Below the pieces are notes generated by a model. It worked only from the letters and a program-made list of their open reading frames with translations. It was not told the origin of the DNA and did no database searches. A stretch of 64,000 nt of DNA, from positions 1 through 64,000 of the forward strand of contig CALEUQ010000011.1 of assembly GCA_937920495.1 (NCBI GenBank), read 5' to 3'. This stretch comes from an uncultured bacterium. Its GTDB lineage: Bacteria; Spirochaetota; UBA4802; UB4802. Below, piece by piece: positions 20,285 to 30,845 of the stretch. The position numbers and the translations under genes are program-made. Every line of letters starts with the position of its first letter. Position 1 is the first letter of the stretch.

Positions 20285-22729
20285 GTGAACAGGAAACAGG
20301 ATAACCCCAAAGAAAAGAGAGTTCATAATATTGAGATTGAAGAGTCGATGAAACGCTCGTATCTTGATTATGCAATGAGCGTTATTGTTGGCCGTGCACT
20401 TCCCGATGTTCGTGATGGGCTAAAGCCTGTTCACAGGAGAATACTCCATGCAATGAACGAGCGGGCATGGCGCAGTGACAGACCGTATGTAAAATCAGCT
20501 AAGATTGTAGGTGAGGTAATCGGTAACTATCATCCTCATGGTGATGCTGCGGTGTATGATACATTAGTCAGAATGGCGCAGGACTTTTCGATGCGTGTGC
20601 CTTTAATTGATGGGCAGGGTAACTTTGGTTCAGTTGATGGTGACCCGCCAGCAGCCTATCGATATACCGAAGCACGCCTTTCGGCAATAGCCCAGGAACT
20701 TCTCAAGGATATTGATAAAGATACGGTAGATTTTATATCAAACTTTGATGAAACACGCAAGGAACCGGTAGTACTTCCGGCTGCGTTCCCAAACCTGCTT
20801 ATTAATGGTTCGTCGGGTATAGCGGTTGGGATGGCCACCAATATTCCACCTCATAATTTATCGGAGGTGATAGATGCCATTGTATTTATGATTGACAACC
20901 CGGATGCTACCGTGAAGCAGCTGATGAAGTTTATCAAGGGTCCTGATTTCCCCACTGGAGGGATAATTGTTGCGTCAGAAGAGATGATAAAAGCATATGC
21001 CAAAGGCAAAGGAAGTATAGTGGTCAGAGCCAAACTGCATGTTGAGGAACAGAAAAACAAATCAGTGATAGTGGTGACCGAATTACCTTATCAGGTGAAT
21101 AAAGCAGCGCTGATTGCAAAAATTGCCGAGCTGGTAAATAATAAAGTTATTGAAGGAATTAATGAACTGCGTGATGAATCAGACCGCAATGGGCTTAGAA
21201 TTATCATAGGCTGTAGAAAGGATGCGATTACCAATATTATCATCAATCAGCTCTATAAGCATACACAGCTTCAAACATCGTTTGGTATTAATCTACTTGC
21301 ACTGGTAAATAATCAACCAAAGCTATTGGATTTAAAAGGCTTAATCACACACTATATAAGCCACAGAAAAATAGTTGTTACACGTCGTACACAGTATGAA
21401 TTGGCTAAAGCAAAAGAAAGAGCCCATATACTTGAAGGTTTGAAAATAGCACTTGATAACATAGATGAAGTCATTGCAATAATCAGAGGATCAAAGACCG
21501 TTGAAGAGGCAGGTGATAGACTCATCAAGCGATTTAAGCTATCCGAAATTCAATCCAGGGCAATTCTTGACATGCGATTGCAGCGATTGACAAGCCTTGA
21601 AGTGAAAAAAGTCATAGATGAACTGAAAGAGTTATTAAAATTAATTGATGAGCTCACTGCTATCTTAAAAAGTGAAAAAAGGATATATGCAATCATAAAA
21701 GATGAACTCATAGCAATTAAAGATAAATATCAGGATAAAAGAAGAACAGAAATAGTATATGAAGATACATCGGTAAGCTTTGATGCAGAGGACTTAATTG
21801 CTGACGAGGATATGGTCATTACTATTACCAATGATGGCTTTATCCGGCGACTATCGGCAGATACATTTAAAAAGCAGCGGCGGGGCGGTAAGGGTGTCAT
21901 TGGGCTTTCATCTAAAAAAGAAGATTTTATTACCATGATGACTATCGCCTCAACACATGATATGTTGTTATTGTTTTCCAACAAGGGTAAAATTTTTGGT
22001 ATGAAGGTATATGAGATACCAGTAGCTTCAAAAAATACTCGTGGCAAGTCATTAAAAGGAATAATCAACCTTGCTTCAGGTGAAACGATAACTGCAATGT
22101 GTGCGGTAGGTGATTTCAGTGAAAACTTTTTGTGCATGGTTACACGAAATGGGATCATGAAAAAAACGGCACTTGAGGAATTCAGCAATGTGAAAAAAGG
22201 TGGTATCATAGCAATTAATCTGCATAAGGATGATGAGCTAGTAGATGTTAAGGTGGTGAAATCACAGGATGATGTGGTCATAGCAACAAGAAATGGTCTT
22301 TTACTGAGGACTAATATTGCAAAGATGCGAGCAATGGGGAGGAACTCTTCTGGCATTATTGGCATGCGTGTTGCATCATCTGACCAGATAATTGCCATGG
22401 ATGTGGTAAAACCGGGTTCAGACCTGTGTGTGGTTACATCACGCGGGTATGGCAAGAAGACGCAGTATGCACATTTTGCTGCAAAAGGAAGAGGCGGAAA
22501 AGGAATGGCATATCTCAAAATCAGTGAAAAGAATGGATATGCGGTTGGTGTAAGGTCGGTACATCCTGAAGACGAGGTCATTATTGCATCCAAAAAAGGA
22601 ATGACCATACGATTGAAAGCAAAGGAAATATCATATCAGGGAAGAACTGCAGCAGGTGTTCTTTTACTGCAACTGGATAAGGATGATGAAGTAACCGATT
22701 TTGCAGTATTGTATGAAGAAAAGGAATGA
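20285..22729 (+). CDS. gyrA: DNA gyrase subunit A (GTG start)
   Basis: SYLDYAMSVIVGRALPDVRDGLKPVHRRIL, YRYTEARLS; GyrA-box-like QRRGGKG. Confidence 0.98.
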   Translation: MNRKQDNPKEKRVHNIEIEESMKRSYLDYAMSVIVGRALPDVRDGLKPVHRRILHAMNERAWRSDRPYVKSAKIVGEVIGNYHPHGDAAVYDTLVRMAQDFSMRVPLIDGQGNFGSVDGDPPAAYRYTEARLSAIAQELLKDIDKDTVDFISNFDETRKEPVVLPAAFPNLLINGSSGIAVGMATNIPPHNLSEVIDAIVFMIDNPDATVKQLMKFIKGPDFPTGGIIVASEEMIKAYAKGKGSIVVRAKLHVEEQKNKSVIVVTELPYQVNKAALIAKIAELVNNKVIEGINELRDESDRNGLRIIIGCRKDAITNIIINQLYKHTQLQTSFGINLLALVNNQPKLLDLKGLITHYISHRKIVVTRRTQYELAKAKERAHILEGLKIALDNIDEVIAIIRGSKTVEEAGDRLIKRFKLSEIQSRAILDMRLQRLTSLEVKKVIDELKELLKLIDELTAILKSEKRIYAIIKDELIAIKDKYQDKRRTEIVYEDTSVSFDAEDLIADEDMVITITNDGFIRRLSADTFKKQRRGGKGVIGLSSKKEDFITMMTIASTHDMLLLFSNKGKIFGMKVYEIPVASKNTRGKSLKGIINLASGETITAMCAVGDFSENFLCMVTRNGIMKKTALEEFSNVKKGGIIAINLHKDDELVDVKVVKSQDDVVIATRNGLLLRTNIAKMRAMGRNSSGIIGMRVASSDQIIAMDVVKPGSDLCVVTSRGYGKKTQYAHFAAKGRGGKGMAYLKISEKNGYAVGVRSVHPEDEVIIASKKGMTIRLKAKEISYQGRTAAGVLLLQLDKDDEVTDFAVLYEEKE

Positions 22730-22750
22730 GTAACTAATGAAACAATACAA

Positions 22751-22780
22751 ATAAAACCCCGCTGCGAAGCGGGGTTTTAT
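22751..22780. terminator. Bidirectional intrinsic terminator
   Basis: Perfect 13-bp stem ATAAAACCCCGCT-GCGA-AGCGGGGTTTTAT between convergent gyrA and the SPOR gene. Confidence 0.92.
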
Positions 22781-22783
22781 GTT

Positions 22784-23551
22784 TTATTCTTTTACAATGT
22801 AGCTTCCACTGTACTTATCAACTGATTGGATTTCTTGCAGCATGTGTATCGCTTTATCTTCTTTTAGAATGGGGCCTACTTTGACACGATAATATGTTTT
22901 GCCGGATATGTCGGCCTTATCAACGTATGCATCGTAGTTCATTGCCTGCAGGCTCTTTGCTTCTTTCTGGGCTTTGTTGAGCGTATTAAACGATGCCACT
23001 TGAATGGACCATGAGCGCTGGGATACATTTTTGGTATGGGATGTATCAGTTTTAGCTACTTCAACAACCTTATTCTTTTTGACAGTAGTTTTGACCTTGC
23101 TACTCTTTTGTGATGCACTTTTTACAAGGTTATCTTTTTTTTTGTTTTGGTGGATTACCTGTGTTGTTTCAGTATCGTCCTGCTTTGCTATGGCAGTGTC
23201 TATGTCTTTTTTTGAAATAATATCCAGTTTGGACGTTTCATCAGGCTTAGGGGCTATATCCATTTTATTAATTGCACCATCTGTTAAGGGGAGCTCAGTA
23301 TTTTGTATGGTGTTGCCCAGATCGATGCCTTTATCAAGCTGTGCAATTGTATCCCCTGGGATTTCTGGTGGAACTAACGCGTTGTGGGAAACAACCCTGT
23401 TTTCACTGAAATGCATTCCCAGAAGAAATGTTGTAACGATTATGCCAACTAGAACTGCACATATCAGGATAATGCGGGGAACATCAAGATGAAGGAGAAA
23501 AACATTTTTTTCCCTGGTTACCGGCCTTTCATTAAAATCAAAGTTTTCCAT
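22784..23551 (-). CDS. SPOR-domain membrane protein
   Basis: Single TM segment; C-terminal WSIQVASFNTLNKAQKEAKSLQAMNYDAYVDKADISGKTYYRVKVGP. Confidence 0.85.
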   Translation of the reverse strand: MENFDFNERPVTREKNVFLLHLDVPRIILICAVLVGIIVTTFLLGMHFSENRVVSHNALVPPEIPGDTIAQLDKGIDLGNTIQNTELPLTDGAINKMDIAPKPDETSKLDIISKKDIDTAIAKQDDTETTQVIHQNKKKDNLVKSASQKSSKVKTTVKKNKVVEVAKTDTSHTKNVSQRSWSIQVASFNTLNKAQKEAKSLQAMNYDAYVDKADISGKTYYRVKVGPILKEDKAIHMLQEIQSVDKYSGSYIVKE

Positions 23552-24108
23552 AATTCCTCAACCTGTTTTTTAGTATTTTCTAATGATCCAGAATTATCTA
23601 TGATATAATCGGCCATTTTCATCTTTTCTTTAAGTGAAATTTGATGATTAAGCCGTGCTTTAATTTCTTCTTCAGTAATGCCATCGCGCAATACTCCTCG
23701 CGTGAGCACCTGCTGTGTATCTGCGATAACCACGATGTTTTTATCCATATATGTATAGAATTCTGTTTCAAAAAGGAGTGGGGTATTAATCATATAGATG
23801 TTGTTGGCATCATGTGATCTTTTCATTACTTCCTGCAATATGGCCGGATGGGTGATGGCATTAAGCGTTTCAACCAGTTTTTTGTTGCTGAATACTTTTT
23901 GTGCCAGATACCTTCTGTTCAGTGTTCCATCGGGATTGAGTATATCGTTACCAAATGTATTCACCAGTGTGGTTAACACAGGGCTTGGCGGTATCACAAT
24001 ATCACGGGCAATGATGTCTGTATCAATAACTATCGCCCCTAACTGCTCAAACATGGAACATACTGTTCCCTTGCCGGATGCATAAATACCTGTAACGCCA
24101 ATTCTCAT
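23518..24108 (-). CDS. coaE: Dephospho-CoA kinase
   Basis: MRIGVTGIYASGKGTVCSMFEQLGAIVIDTDIIAR and RGVLRDGITEEEIKARLNHQ; internal ATG at 24108 chosen. Confidence 0.88.
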   Translation of the reverse strand: MRIGVTGIYASGKGTVCSMFEQLGAIVIDTDIIARDIVIPPSPVLTTLVNTFGNDILNPDGTLNRRYLAQKVFSNKKLVETLNAITHPAILQEVMKRSHDANNIYMINTPLLFETEFYTYMDKNIVVIADTQQVLTRGVLRDGITEEEIKARLNHQISLKEKMKMADYIIDNSGSLENTKKQVEELWKTLILMKGR

Positions 24109-24112
24109 AGAT

Positions 24113-25603
24113 TTACTCCTTATGTAGTAGATGATGAATTTTCTGGATGTTGGTGACATTATCGATACGGGATGCGTCTATTATATGATGGAGCGTGGTT
24201 TCTTCATTTAGTATGGTGTATAGTGTGTTAAGATGAATGGTGTGCGATAGTGGCTGGAGAAGATGTGATATGTGTTGTTTTGAATAGGTGCTAACCTGCG
24301 GCAAAGATAAAAATTTCTTGATTGAAATACTTGTTGCATGAGTAAGTGGTACCACAGGATTAATATGAAATAGGGACACATTGAGAGGGATTATTGCATC
24401 CAGTGTAGTACGATACTGTATAAAGTTTTTCCTTGAAAAGGTATTGTGGGTTATGGTGCGTTTTGAAGCATGGATTATGTAGTCCATGTTTTTAGTTTCC
24501 AGTGGGGTATAACGGGTGTGTGTAATCTGATAGCGGTAATGGTACTCTGTTGATCGGGCATAGGTATGTAGCTTTGGAAATGAAAAGTCGGCACCTGCAA
24601 TAGCTACAGGATTACAGCCTGCAAGAAGCGCAAATGATACTGCATCACCAAGGACCGTTCCGGTTCTGCTGTCCACAGAACCGATAATCCCGGGGTACAA
24701 TTCTTCAAGTAACTGGCATACGGGGTGGGTGTTTAATGATACTATTGTCGGGAATGTGAAAATGTGTGGGTGTGCAGTGAGCGATGTGATGATGAAACTT
24801 TCAAAGTGTGTAGTAAACAGGTGTGCAAATACAACGGGCTGAGGATCAATGGAAACTATATAATCAGGTGTGATAGAATGTACATATAATGCTTTGATGG
24901 CAGAATCAACAGCGATGATGATACAACGGTGCTGATGATCTTTAAGGTGATACAGTGTATCTTCAAGCGATGGACCGGGGGCTACTACGATGCAGGGTGT
25001 GTTGGCATGGATGTTTTTACATTGTGCGACTGGCACGCATTCGGGTAAACGGCGTAGGTTTATTAAAGCGTTTTTACAATATCGGTATGCAAACAATGAT
25101 GCAGTGAGGTGATTTGATAATGATTTTTCTACTACCTGCTGCAAAATTTTTTTTATAGATGAAAATATCTGCGGGAAAGCATGAAAAGAAGCGGGGTGAT
25201 CAATAACCTGTATGCCTTTGGTGAACTGTAACCGTATGGTGTTATGTAATTCATTCAGGTTATCGGGGTTTGCAATAACTAACTGAACTTTTGCGTGTTG
25301 TAGTATTGCCTGTATGTGTTCAGGGATAATGGCATTGGTAAGATAGTTATTAATATCAATACAGATAATCTGTGAAAAACGATGCACCACCCGGGCTATA
25401 TATGCTAGATGATATCCAAGGCCTATGCCTACAATAATGCATACATCGTATTTTTCAGGGTTGACAATATCCTGCAAATATGATGATTCTTTTGTAGGAT
25501 AGTATTTGCTGTGAATGTAGCGAAAACTGCCATCTTCGCTTTTCACTCGAAGTGTATGGTAGTTTTCTTTGCTTTGTTCCAGAAAAAATTCTATTGTATT
25601 CAT
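24113..25603 (-). CDS. DUF115 / MAF-like (6-hydroxymethylpterin pyrophosphokinase MptE-like) protein
   Basis: CIVVAPGPSLEDTLYHLKDHQHRCIIIAVDSAIKAL and AGADFSFPKLHTYA motifs. Confidence 0.8.
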   Translation of the reverse strand: MNTIEFFLEQSKENYHTLRVKSEDGSFRYIHSKYYPTKESSYLQDIVNPEKYDVCIIVGIGLGYHLAYIARVVHRFSQIICIDINNYLTNAIIPEHIQAILQHAKVQLVIANPDNLNELHNTIRLQFTKGIQVIDHPASFHAFPQIFSSIKKILQQVVEKSLSNHLTASLFAYRYCKNALINLRRLPECVPVAQCKNIHANTPCIVVAPGPSLEDTLYHLKDHQHRCIIIAVDSAIKALYVHSITPDYIVSIDPQPVVFAHLFTTHFESFIITSLTAHPHIFTFPTIVSLNTHPVCQLLEELYPGIIGSVDSRTGTVLGDAVSFALLAGCNPVAIAGADFSFPKLHTYARSTEYHYRYQITHTRYTPLETKNMDYIIHASKRTITHNTFSRKNFIQYRTTLDAIIPLNVSLFHINPVVPLTHATSISIKKFLSLPQVSTYSKQHISHLLQPLSHTIHLNTLYTILNEETTLHHIIDASRIDNVTNIQKIHHLLHKE

Positions 25604-25682
25604 AATAGATAATAGTGTGAATTGCCTTAAGGAAAAATACTAAAAAATATAATAATAATGTCAATACATAATAGGTTATACA

Positions 25683-26504
25683 ATGATAATTGACGGACAT
25701 ACACATATATTTACTGACGACATGGTTTGCAACAAAGAACGCTATTGTGATGACAGGCAATTTTCACTGCTGTATTATGGCAAAGCAAAAATTGCATCTG
25801 CTGAAATGCTGATAGAATCAATGAACAACAATGCGGTTGATGCCTCAGTGGCACTGGGGTTTACCTGGCAAAAGGAAGAGTATGCTCATATGCATAATGA
25901 CTATCTTGCCAGTGTACAGCAAAAATACAAAGGAAAAATCTATGCGTTTGGTGCCCTGGCTCTACAAGGTGATATGTATAAACAGATAGAATCAATAAAA
26001 CAATTAGGATTATATGGCATTGGTGAAGTAGCCTTTTATGCTGATGGATTTGGTGAAGAAGAGGAATGGTTATTAGGTCAGATTCTGGCATTGGCTGAAA
26101 AGTTTGAATTACCGGTATGTGTGCATGTCAATGAACCGCTTGGGCATATCTATGCCGGAAAATATTATACGGATATGCGAACTCTTTTTGCTCTTTGTAC
26201 GCATTATACCAGGATACCAATTATATGTTCACATTGGGGTGGTGGTCTTTTGTTTTATGAGCTTATGCCAGAGGTTCAAAAATCTTTACAACACGTCTAT
26301 TATGATACTGCAGCAACACCGTTTCTGTATCAATCCGGCATTTATGATATAGCCATACAGATATGCGGCAAACAAAAAATTATATTTGGAAGCGATTTTC
26401 CCCTTCTTGATTGCTCGCGCTATCTACAGAATATAGAGGCACTTGGCGAAAGCAAACAGTGTGTGCTAAGTTATAATATAAAAAAAGTACTAGGAATTCA
26501 GTGA
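25683..26504 (+). CDS. Amidohydrolase (Amidohydro_2-like metal-dependent hydrolase)
   Basis: MIIDGHTHIF start; CVHVNEP; ICSHWGGGL; IIFGSDFPLLD. Confidence 0.88.
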   Translation: MIIDGHTHIFTDDMVCNKERYCDDRQFSLLYYGKAKIASAEMLIESMNNNAVDASVALGFTWQKEEYAHMHNDYLASVQQKYKGKIYAFGALALQGDMYKQIESIKQLGLYGIGEVAFYADGFGEEEEWLLGQILALAEKFELPVCVHVNEPLGHIYAGKYYTDMRTLFALCTHYTRIPIICSHWGGGLLFYELMPEVQKSLQHVYYDTAATPFLYQSGIYDIAIQICGKQKIIFGSDFPLLDCSRYLQNIEALGESKQCVLSYNIKKVLGIQ

Positions 26505-26506
26505 TG

Positions 26507-26770
26507 CTATTTTTTCATTATATTGAGGCGTTCTTTTCCAACTAATGCTTTTAACTCTGGATCACTTTCAACTTGTTTTTCATATTCTTCATACTGTTGC
26601 AGTGTAATGCCATATTTTTTTACAATGGATTCTTTTGTTGCCTGTTGCATGTCGCTGTCAAGGATTTCGTTTTGTATGGTAACAAACAGCTTTGGTGTCA
26701 TGGTGGTTTTTTTGCAGCCGGTTATCACTAATGCTATCGCTATCATTATTACTGCTATATGCTTACACAT
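26507..26770 (-). CDS. Small putative lipoprotein
   Basis: Signal peptide with lipobox ALVITGC; 87 aa. Confidence 0.65.
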   Translation of the reverse strand: MCKHIAVIMIAIALVITGCKKTTMTPKLFVTIQNEILDSDMQQATKESIVKKYGITLQQYEEYEKQVESDPELKALVGKERLNIMKK

Positions 26771-26877
26771 AGGACCTCCAGAAATATTTTTTTTACTCTA
26801 TAGAGTATGTGATATTTTAATAAATAGTAATGATTAAGTCAAGAAATATACAACATTATGTGTCATAAGGGGAAGCT

Positions 26878-28173
26878 ATGATAGCTATCAGGAAATTAAC
26901 GGATTTAACCGCAAAAGAAAGGGATGCATTGTTTCAGAGGTTTGGTGATGACTTTACCGGAATAATGGTGAATAGCGTTATCCCTATTGTAAAGAAAGTG
27001 CAAAGTGAAGGTGACCGCGCTGTTATTGAGTTTACAAGGCAGTTTGATGGCGTTGAATTATCACGGGTGTGTGCAACAGAAAATGAGATAGAAGACGCGT
27101 ATCATAAAACAGATGCAGACATCATTAACTCTTTTAAAAGAGCATTAGATAATATACGGGAATTCCACATGCATCAGAAACGGGATTCTTTCATATATAC
27201 GCGTGAGGATGGTACCACACTTGGTATGCTGTATCAGCCAGTAGAAAGTGCAGCGGTGTATGTTCCGGGTGGGAAAGCGTCATATCCTTCGTCTGTATTG
27301 ATGGGTGTGGTGCCAGCTCAGATTGCAGGATGTAAACATATTTCGATTATCACTCCACCTACAAAAGATGGGACCATAGCTCCATATATTGGTGCAATGG
27401 CTCATATGCTGGGTGTGACTACTATAATAAAATCCGGTGGTGCACAGGGAATTGCTGCTGCTGCGTTTGGGACACATACAGTGCCCAGGGCAGATATTAT
27501 TGTGGGACCCGGCAATATCTACGTAACAGCAGCCAAGGCGTATCTATTTAGCCAGGGAGTCATACAGATTGATTCGCTTGCGGGGCCAAGTGAGGTGTTA
27601 GTAATAGCTGATGAACATGCCAACCCCCACTGGGTAGCGTGGGATTTACTCTCGCAGGCAGAGCATGAAGAGATGGCAATTGCCATTCTGGTAACCACTT
27701 CCGAATCACTGGCACGTAAAGTTATCACATATATTGAAGAAGACATTAACTCCAAAAGAGGCAGGCATGAGATAAAAAAACAGGCAATAAAAAATGCTCG
27801 CATTATTCTTGTCTCGTCTGTTGAAGAAGCTATTGATTTTTCCAATACATACGGACCTGAGCACATGGAATTCATGGTGGAAAATCCGTTACAATATCTA
27901 ACTCAAATAAAAAATGTGGGTTCACTCTTTCTGGGGGCTTATGCTCCGGTTGCAGTGGGTGATTATTTTTCAGGGACAAATCATGTACTCCCCACAGGTG
28001 GTGCAGCACGCTTTTCATCAGGCCTTGGAGTTGAAACCTTTATGCGGCGCACATCGTTTCAGTATCTCACACCTTCTGCGCTCAAAGAAGCCGTGGACCA
28101 TGTATCAAAAATGTCTTCGGTGGAAGGTTTTGATGATAAACACGGCGATTCCTTGCGAATTAGGTTTTCATAA
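26878..28173 (+). CDS. hisD: Histidinol dehydrogenase
   Basis: YVPGGKASYPSSVLMGVVPAQIAG, DSLAGPSEVLVIAD, GSLFLGAYAPVAVGDYFSGTNHVLPTGGAARFSSGL. Confidence 0.97.
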   Translation: MIAIRKLTDLTAKERDALFQRFGDDFTGIMVNSVIPIVKKVQSEGDRAVIEFTRQFDGVELSRVCATENEIEDAYHKTDADIINSFKRALDNIREFHMHQKRDSFIYTREDGTTLGMLYQPVESAAVYVPGGKASYPSSVLMGVVPAQIAGCKHISIITPPTKDGTIAPYIGAMAHMLGVTTIIKSGGAQGIAAAAFGTHTVPRADIIVGPGNIYVTAAKAYLFSQGVIQIDSLAGPSEVLVIADEHANPHWVAWDLLSQAEHEEMAIAILVTTSESLARKVITYIEEDINSKRGRHEIKKQAIKNARIILVSSVEEAIDFSNTYGPEHMEFMVENPLQYLTQIKNVGSLFLGAYAPVAVGDYFSGTNHVLPTGGAARFSSGLGVETFMRRTSFQYLTPSALKEAVDHVSKMSSVEGFDDKHGDSLRIRFS

Positions 28174-28184
28174 TGGTTACTATC

Positions 28185-28823
28185 TCATAAAATGGTTATT
28201 TTAATACGAAGGTATTGTATGGTAAGATCCGTAAATGTACCAGGCCTGTATTTTCGTAAGTCAACGGTTACTATTGTTGTTTTTGTTATATCGGCAGGAA
28301 GCTCAATCTCAAAAGTTGAGGCACTGGATATTCGCCCCAGACCATTGCACACATAGCAGTCGGGCTGCTGCCCATGGCACAGAGGGCATAGTATGCGGGA
28401 AGGCAACTGAACCAAGGCTACTGCACCGTTGGCAATCTCCTGCTGTGTGCACACTATCTCGATGTCGTGATCAAATTCATGAATGATGTCTTTGCGACGC
28501 ATCTTTTTTGGTAAAAACTCTTTTTTTAATAAATCTTTAAGGGATATGGAGTACCTGATACGTTTTTGAGGGATATAGTGCTTCCGTGATTTTTTGGGAT
28601 ATTGTAAGAATGTGGCATCATAAATGGCACGCTCTCTATCATCCATGAGGATGCGGTATGCTTCTATTACCTTCTGTAACTCTATTGTAAATTGCTCGGA
28701 GCTAAATCCAGTACTATCAGGGTGCAATGCCTTCACCTTGGTACAGAACGCCCTGCGTATCTCTTCTTTTGATGAAAGAGGAGATATCTCAAGAAGCTCA
28801 TAAAGATTATCCCGGTATTTCAT
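28185..28823 (-). CDS. J-domain protein with a single CxxC zinc pair (reduced DnaJ-like)
   Basis: J-domain with HPD (KALHPDS) and one CPLCHGQQPDCYVCNGLG cluster. Confidence 0.85.
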   Translation of the reverse strand: MKYRDNLYELLEISPLSSKEEIRRAFCTKVKALHPDSTGFSSEQFTIELQKVIEAYRILMDDRERAIYDATFLQYPKKSRKHYIPQKRIRYSISLKDLLKKEFLPKKMRRKDIIHEFDHDIEIVCTQQEIANGAVALVQLPSRILCPLCHGQQPDCYVCNGLGRISSASTFEIELPADITKTTIVTVDLRKYRPGTFTDLTIQYLRIKITIL

Positions 28824-28877
28824 ACAATAGTCTGCATAAAATTAAGCATAAAGTATGGCTGGTATTAAAATACCAAA

Positions 28878-29633
28878 ATGCAAGGGAATGTGCAAGTGAT
28901 TTATATGGATGCCGAAAGTAAAATATCATTATGTCAGCCAGTAAAAGGTAAAGGGTGTTGTGCGTGTTGCGGGCTTTTTAACTGCAGTGACATCTCTTTT
29001 ACGGGACTATCACATTTTTTGTTAAACACAACGTTAGAGATGCACAAACAACCAATCAATTTGGGCAATCCCGTAAGGGATTTTGCATCACTGCGACAAC
29101 GTTATGTATTCAGGGATCACACAACGTTTGTGTGCCCTTACATGGGATTTATTGATAAAAATACTCCCGGATGCCTGATGCACCCTTCAGTAAACAAAGG
29201 AATAGATGGTAGAGATTATAGCTTGTATGGAAAGGAAATATGCAACGATTTTTTTTGCCCCGCATATCGGATACTGGATGCGCGTTTACAAAGGATACTG
29301 ATTGCATATACAGATAACTGGTACACCTATTCAATCGGCATTATTGATCCACTAAGCTTTATATGGATTGTGAAACTGATTGAAGATATGGCAGGCACAG
29401 CGATATCTCCTGAAAATAATCCAGCGGATACCACTCTTGCAACACTGATCAATACATCATTGATGATGCTTGCTCTCTTTTTCAATCAGTTGCAGGTTCC
29501 GGTATTTTTCTACAGTGAGCCGGAATACCATCTGCATATGCGGTTGCTATCGCTTAATCAAAACTCTACACATAATGCAAAGGTAAGGGTTGCTATCACA
29601 CAGGCTATTGATGCCATACTTAACGGTTGTTAA
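28878..29633 (+). CDS. Uncharacterised cysteine-rich (putative Fe-S or zinc) protein
   Basis: GKGCCACCGLFNC, CPYMGFIDKNTPGCLMHP, GKEICNDFFCPAYRI. Confidence 0.65.
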   Translation: MQGNVQVIYMDAESKISLCQPVKGKGCCACCGLFNCSDISFTGLSHFLLNTTLEMHKQPINLGNPVRDFASLRQRYVFRDHTTFVCPYMGFIDKNTPGCLMHPSVNKGIDGRDYSLYGKEICNDFFCPAYRILDARLQRILIAYTDNWYTYSIGIIDPLSFIWIVKLIEDMAGTAISPENNPADTTLATLINTSLMMLALFFNQLQVPVFFYSEPEYHLHMRLLSLNQNSTHNAKVRVAITQAIDAILNGC

Positions 29634-30684
29634 TGCGATTGACAACTTCCCTTACGCTTTGTGATGCATTTTTATCCATTACAAGAATTTCATTTCCCGA
29701 ATCAACCACAACAACATCATGCAGGCCAACCACTGCTATGAGTTTGTTATCAGGGAATACGGTGCAATTTTTTGAAAGGTGAAACACAACCTTTTCTGGA
29801 TATGGAGAGCGGTTCATATCATTATCGGGCGATAGTACATCATCAATTGATGCCCAGCTTCCAAGATCAGCCCATCCAAATTCACCGGGGATAACATAGC
29901 GTTGATCAGCTTTTTCCATAATGCCATAATCAATTGATATTGCATCAATCTGTGAGAATACATTACGCTTGATCTCCCATGGCAGTTCGTCATTTTGTGT
30001 AAGCTGTTCAACAGTAAGATCACGTAGTGGTTGAAATGCCAGGTATAGCTTGGGCATAAGTTTTTGATAATATTCCAGAATGACGGATATCTTCCATACA
30101 AAGATGCCGCTATTCCAGAAGTAGTTGCCTTCGCGGAGATATTTTTTTGCTGTTTCCAGATTTGGTTTTTCAACAAACATCTCAACAGGTTTTACTTCTG
30201 AAGGGTCATCATACGCTTTGATATATCCATATCCTGTTTCTGGATAAGTTGGTGTAATGCCGATAGTTACCAGATGATTGTTATGTGCGTGTTCAATAGC
30301 TTTCTTTAAAATGTGTATAAACACATCTGTTTTTTTAATATAATGATCAGCAGGCAGTATGAGCATAATGGCATCATCGTATAATTTTGAAAGATATGTT
30401 GCAGCATACAAAATTGCAGGTGCGGTATTTCTTGGCATGGGCTCTGAAATGATGCTCCCTTTAAGCCCTGTTTTTTTTAACTCATCATATGACATTTCTT
30501 CATACATACGCGCGGTTACAATCAGGCAAAAATCTGGATTAAGGGGCTTTAGCCTGTTTATTGTCAGTTCAAGCAACGTACCTTCACCTGTAATATTGTG
30601 AAATTGCTTGGGTTTTTGTTCGTTGCTGAGAGGCCATAATCTGGTGCCGGAACCACCGGCAAGTATTACAGGAATAACGTTCAT
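29620..30684 (-). CDS. manC: Mannose-1-phosphate guanylyltransferase
   Basis: PVILAGGSGTRLWPLSNEQKPKQF; MFVEKPNLETAKKYL; FGWADLGSWASI. Confidence 0.93.
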   Translation of the reverse strand: MNVIPVILAGGSGTRLWPLSNEQKPKQFHNITGEGTLLELTINRLKPLNPDFCLIVTARMYEEMSYDELKKTGLKGSIISEPMPRNTAPAILYAATYLSKLYDDAIMLILPADHYIKKTDVFIHILKKAIEHAHNNHLVTIGITPTYPETGYGYIKAYDDPSEVKPVEMFVEKPNLETAKKYLREGNYFWNSGIFVWKISVILEYYQKLMPKLYLAFQPLRDLTVEQLTQNDELPWEIKRNVFSQIDAISIDYGIMEKADQRYVIPGEFGWADLGSWASIDDVLSPDNDMNRSPYPEKVVFHLSKNCTVFPDNKLIAVVGLHDVVVVDSGNEILVMDKNASQSVREVVNRINNR

Positions 30685-30845
30685 GGAAAACTCCTTTTTA
30701 ACACGTTAATGCGTATATCTATGTTACAGTAATGTGTTACATTATAAATGAGTCAATAAATAATTTTTACATATCCGCTGCCCAATATTGCAAGTGTTTG
30801 CTTTATTCAGTACAAAATAAGGCAAATGAATAAAAAGGGCCATTA

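Noticed and set aside
21730-22608. 292-aa antisense ORF opposite gyrA
   Set aside because: Same reasoning; a codon-bias by-product, no plausible domain or RBS.
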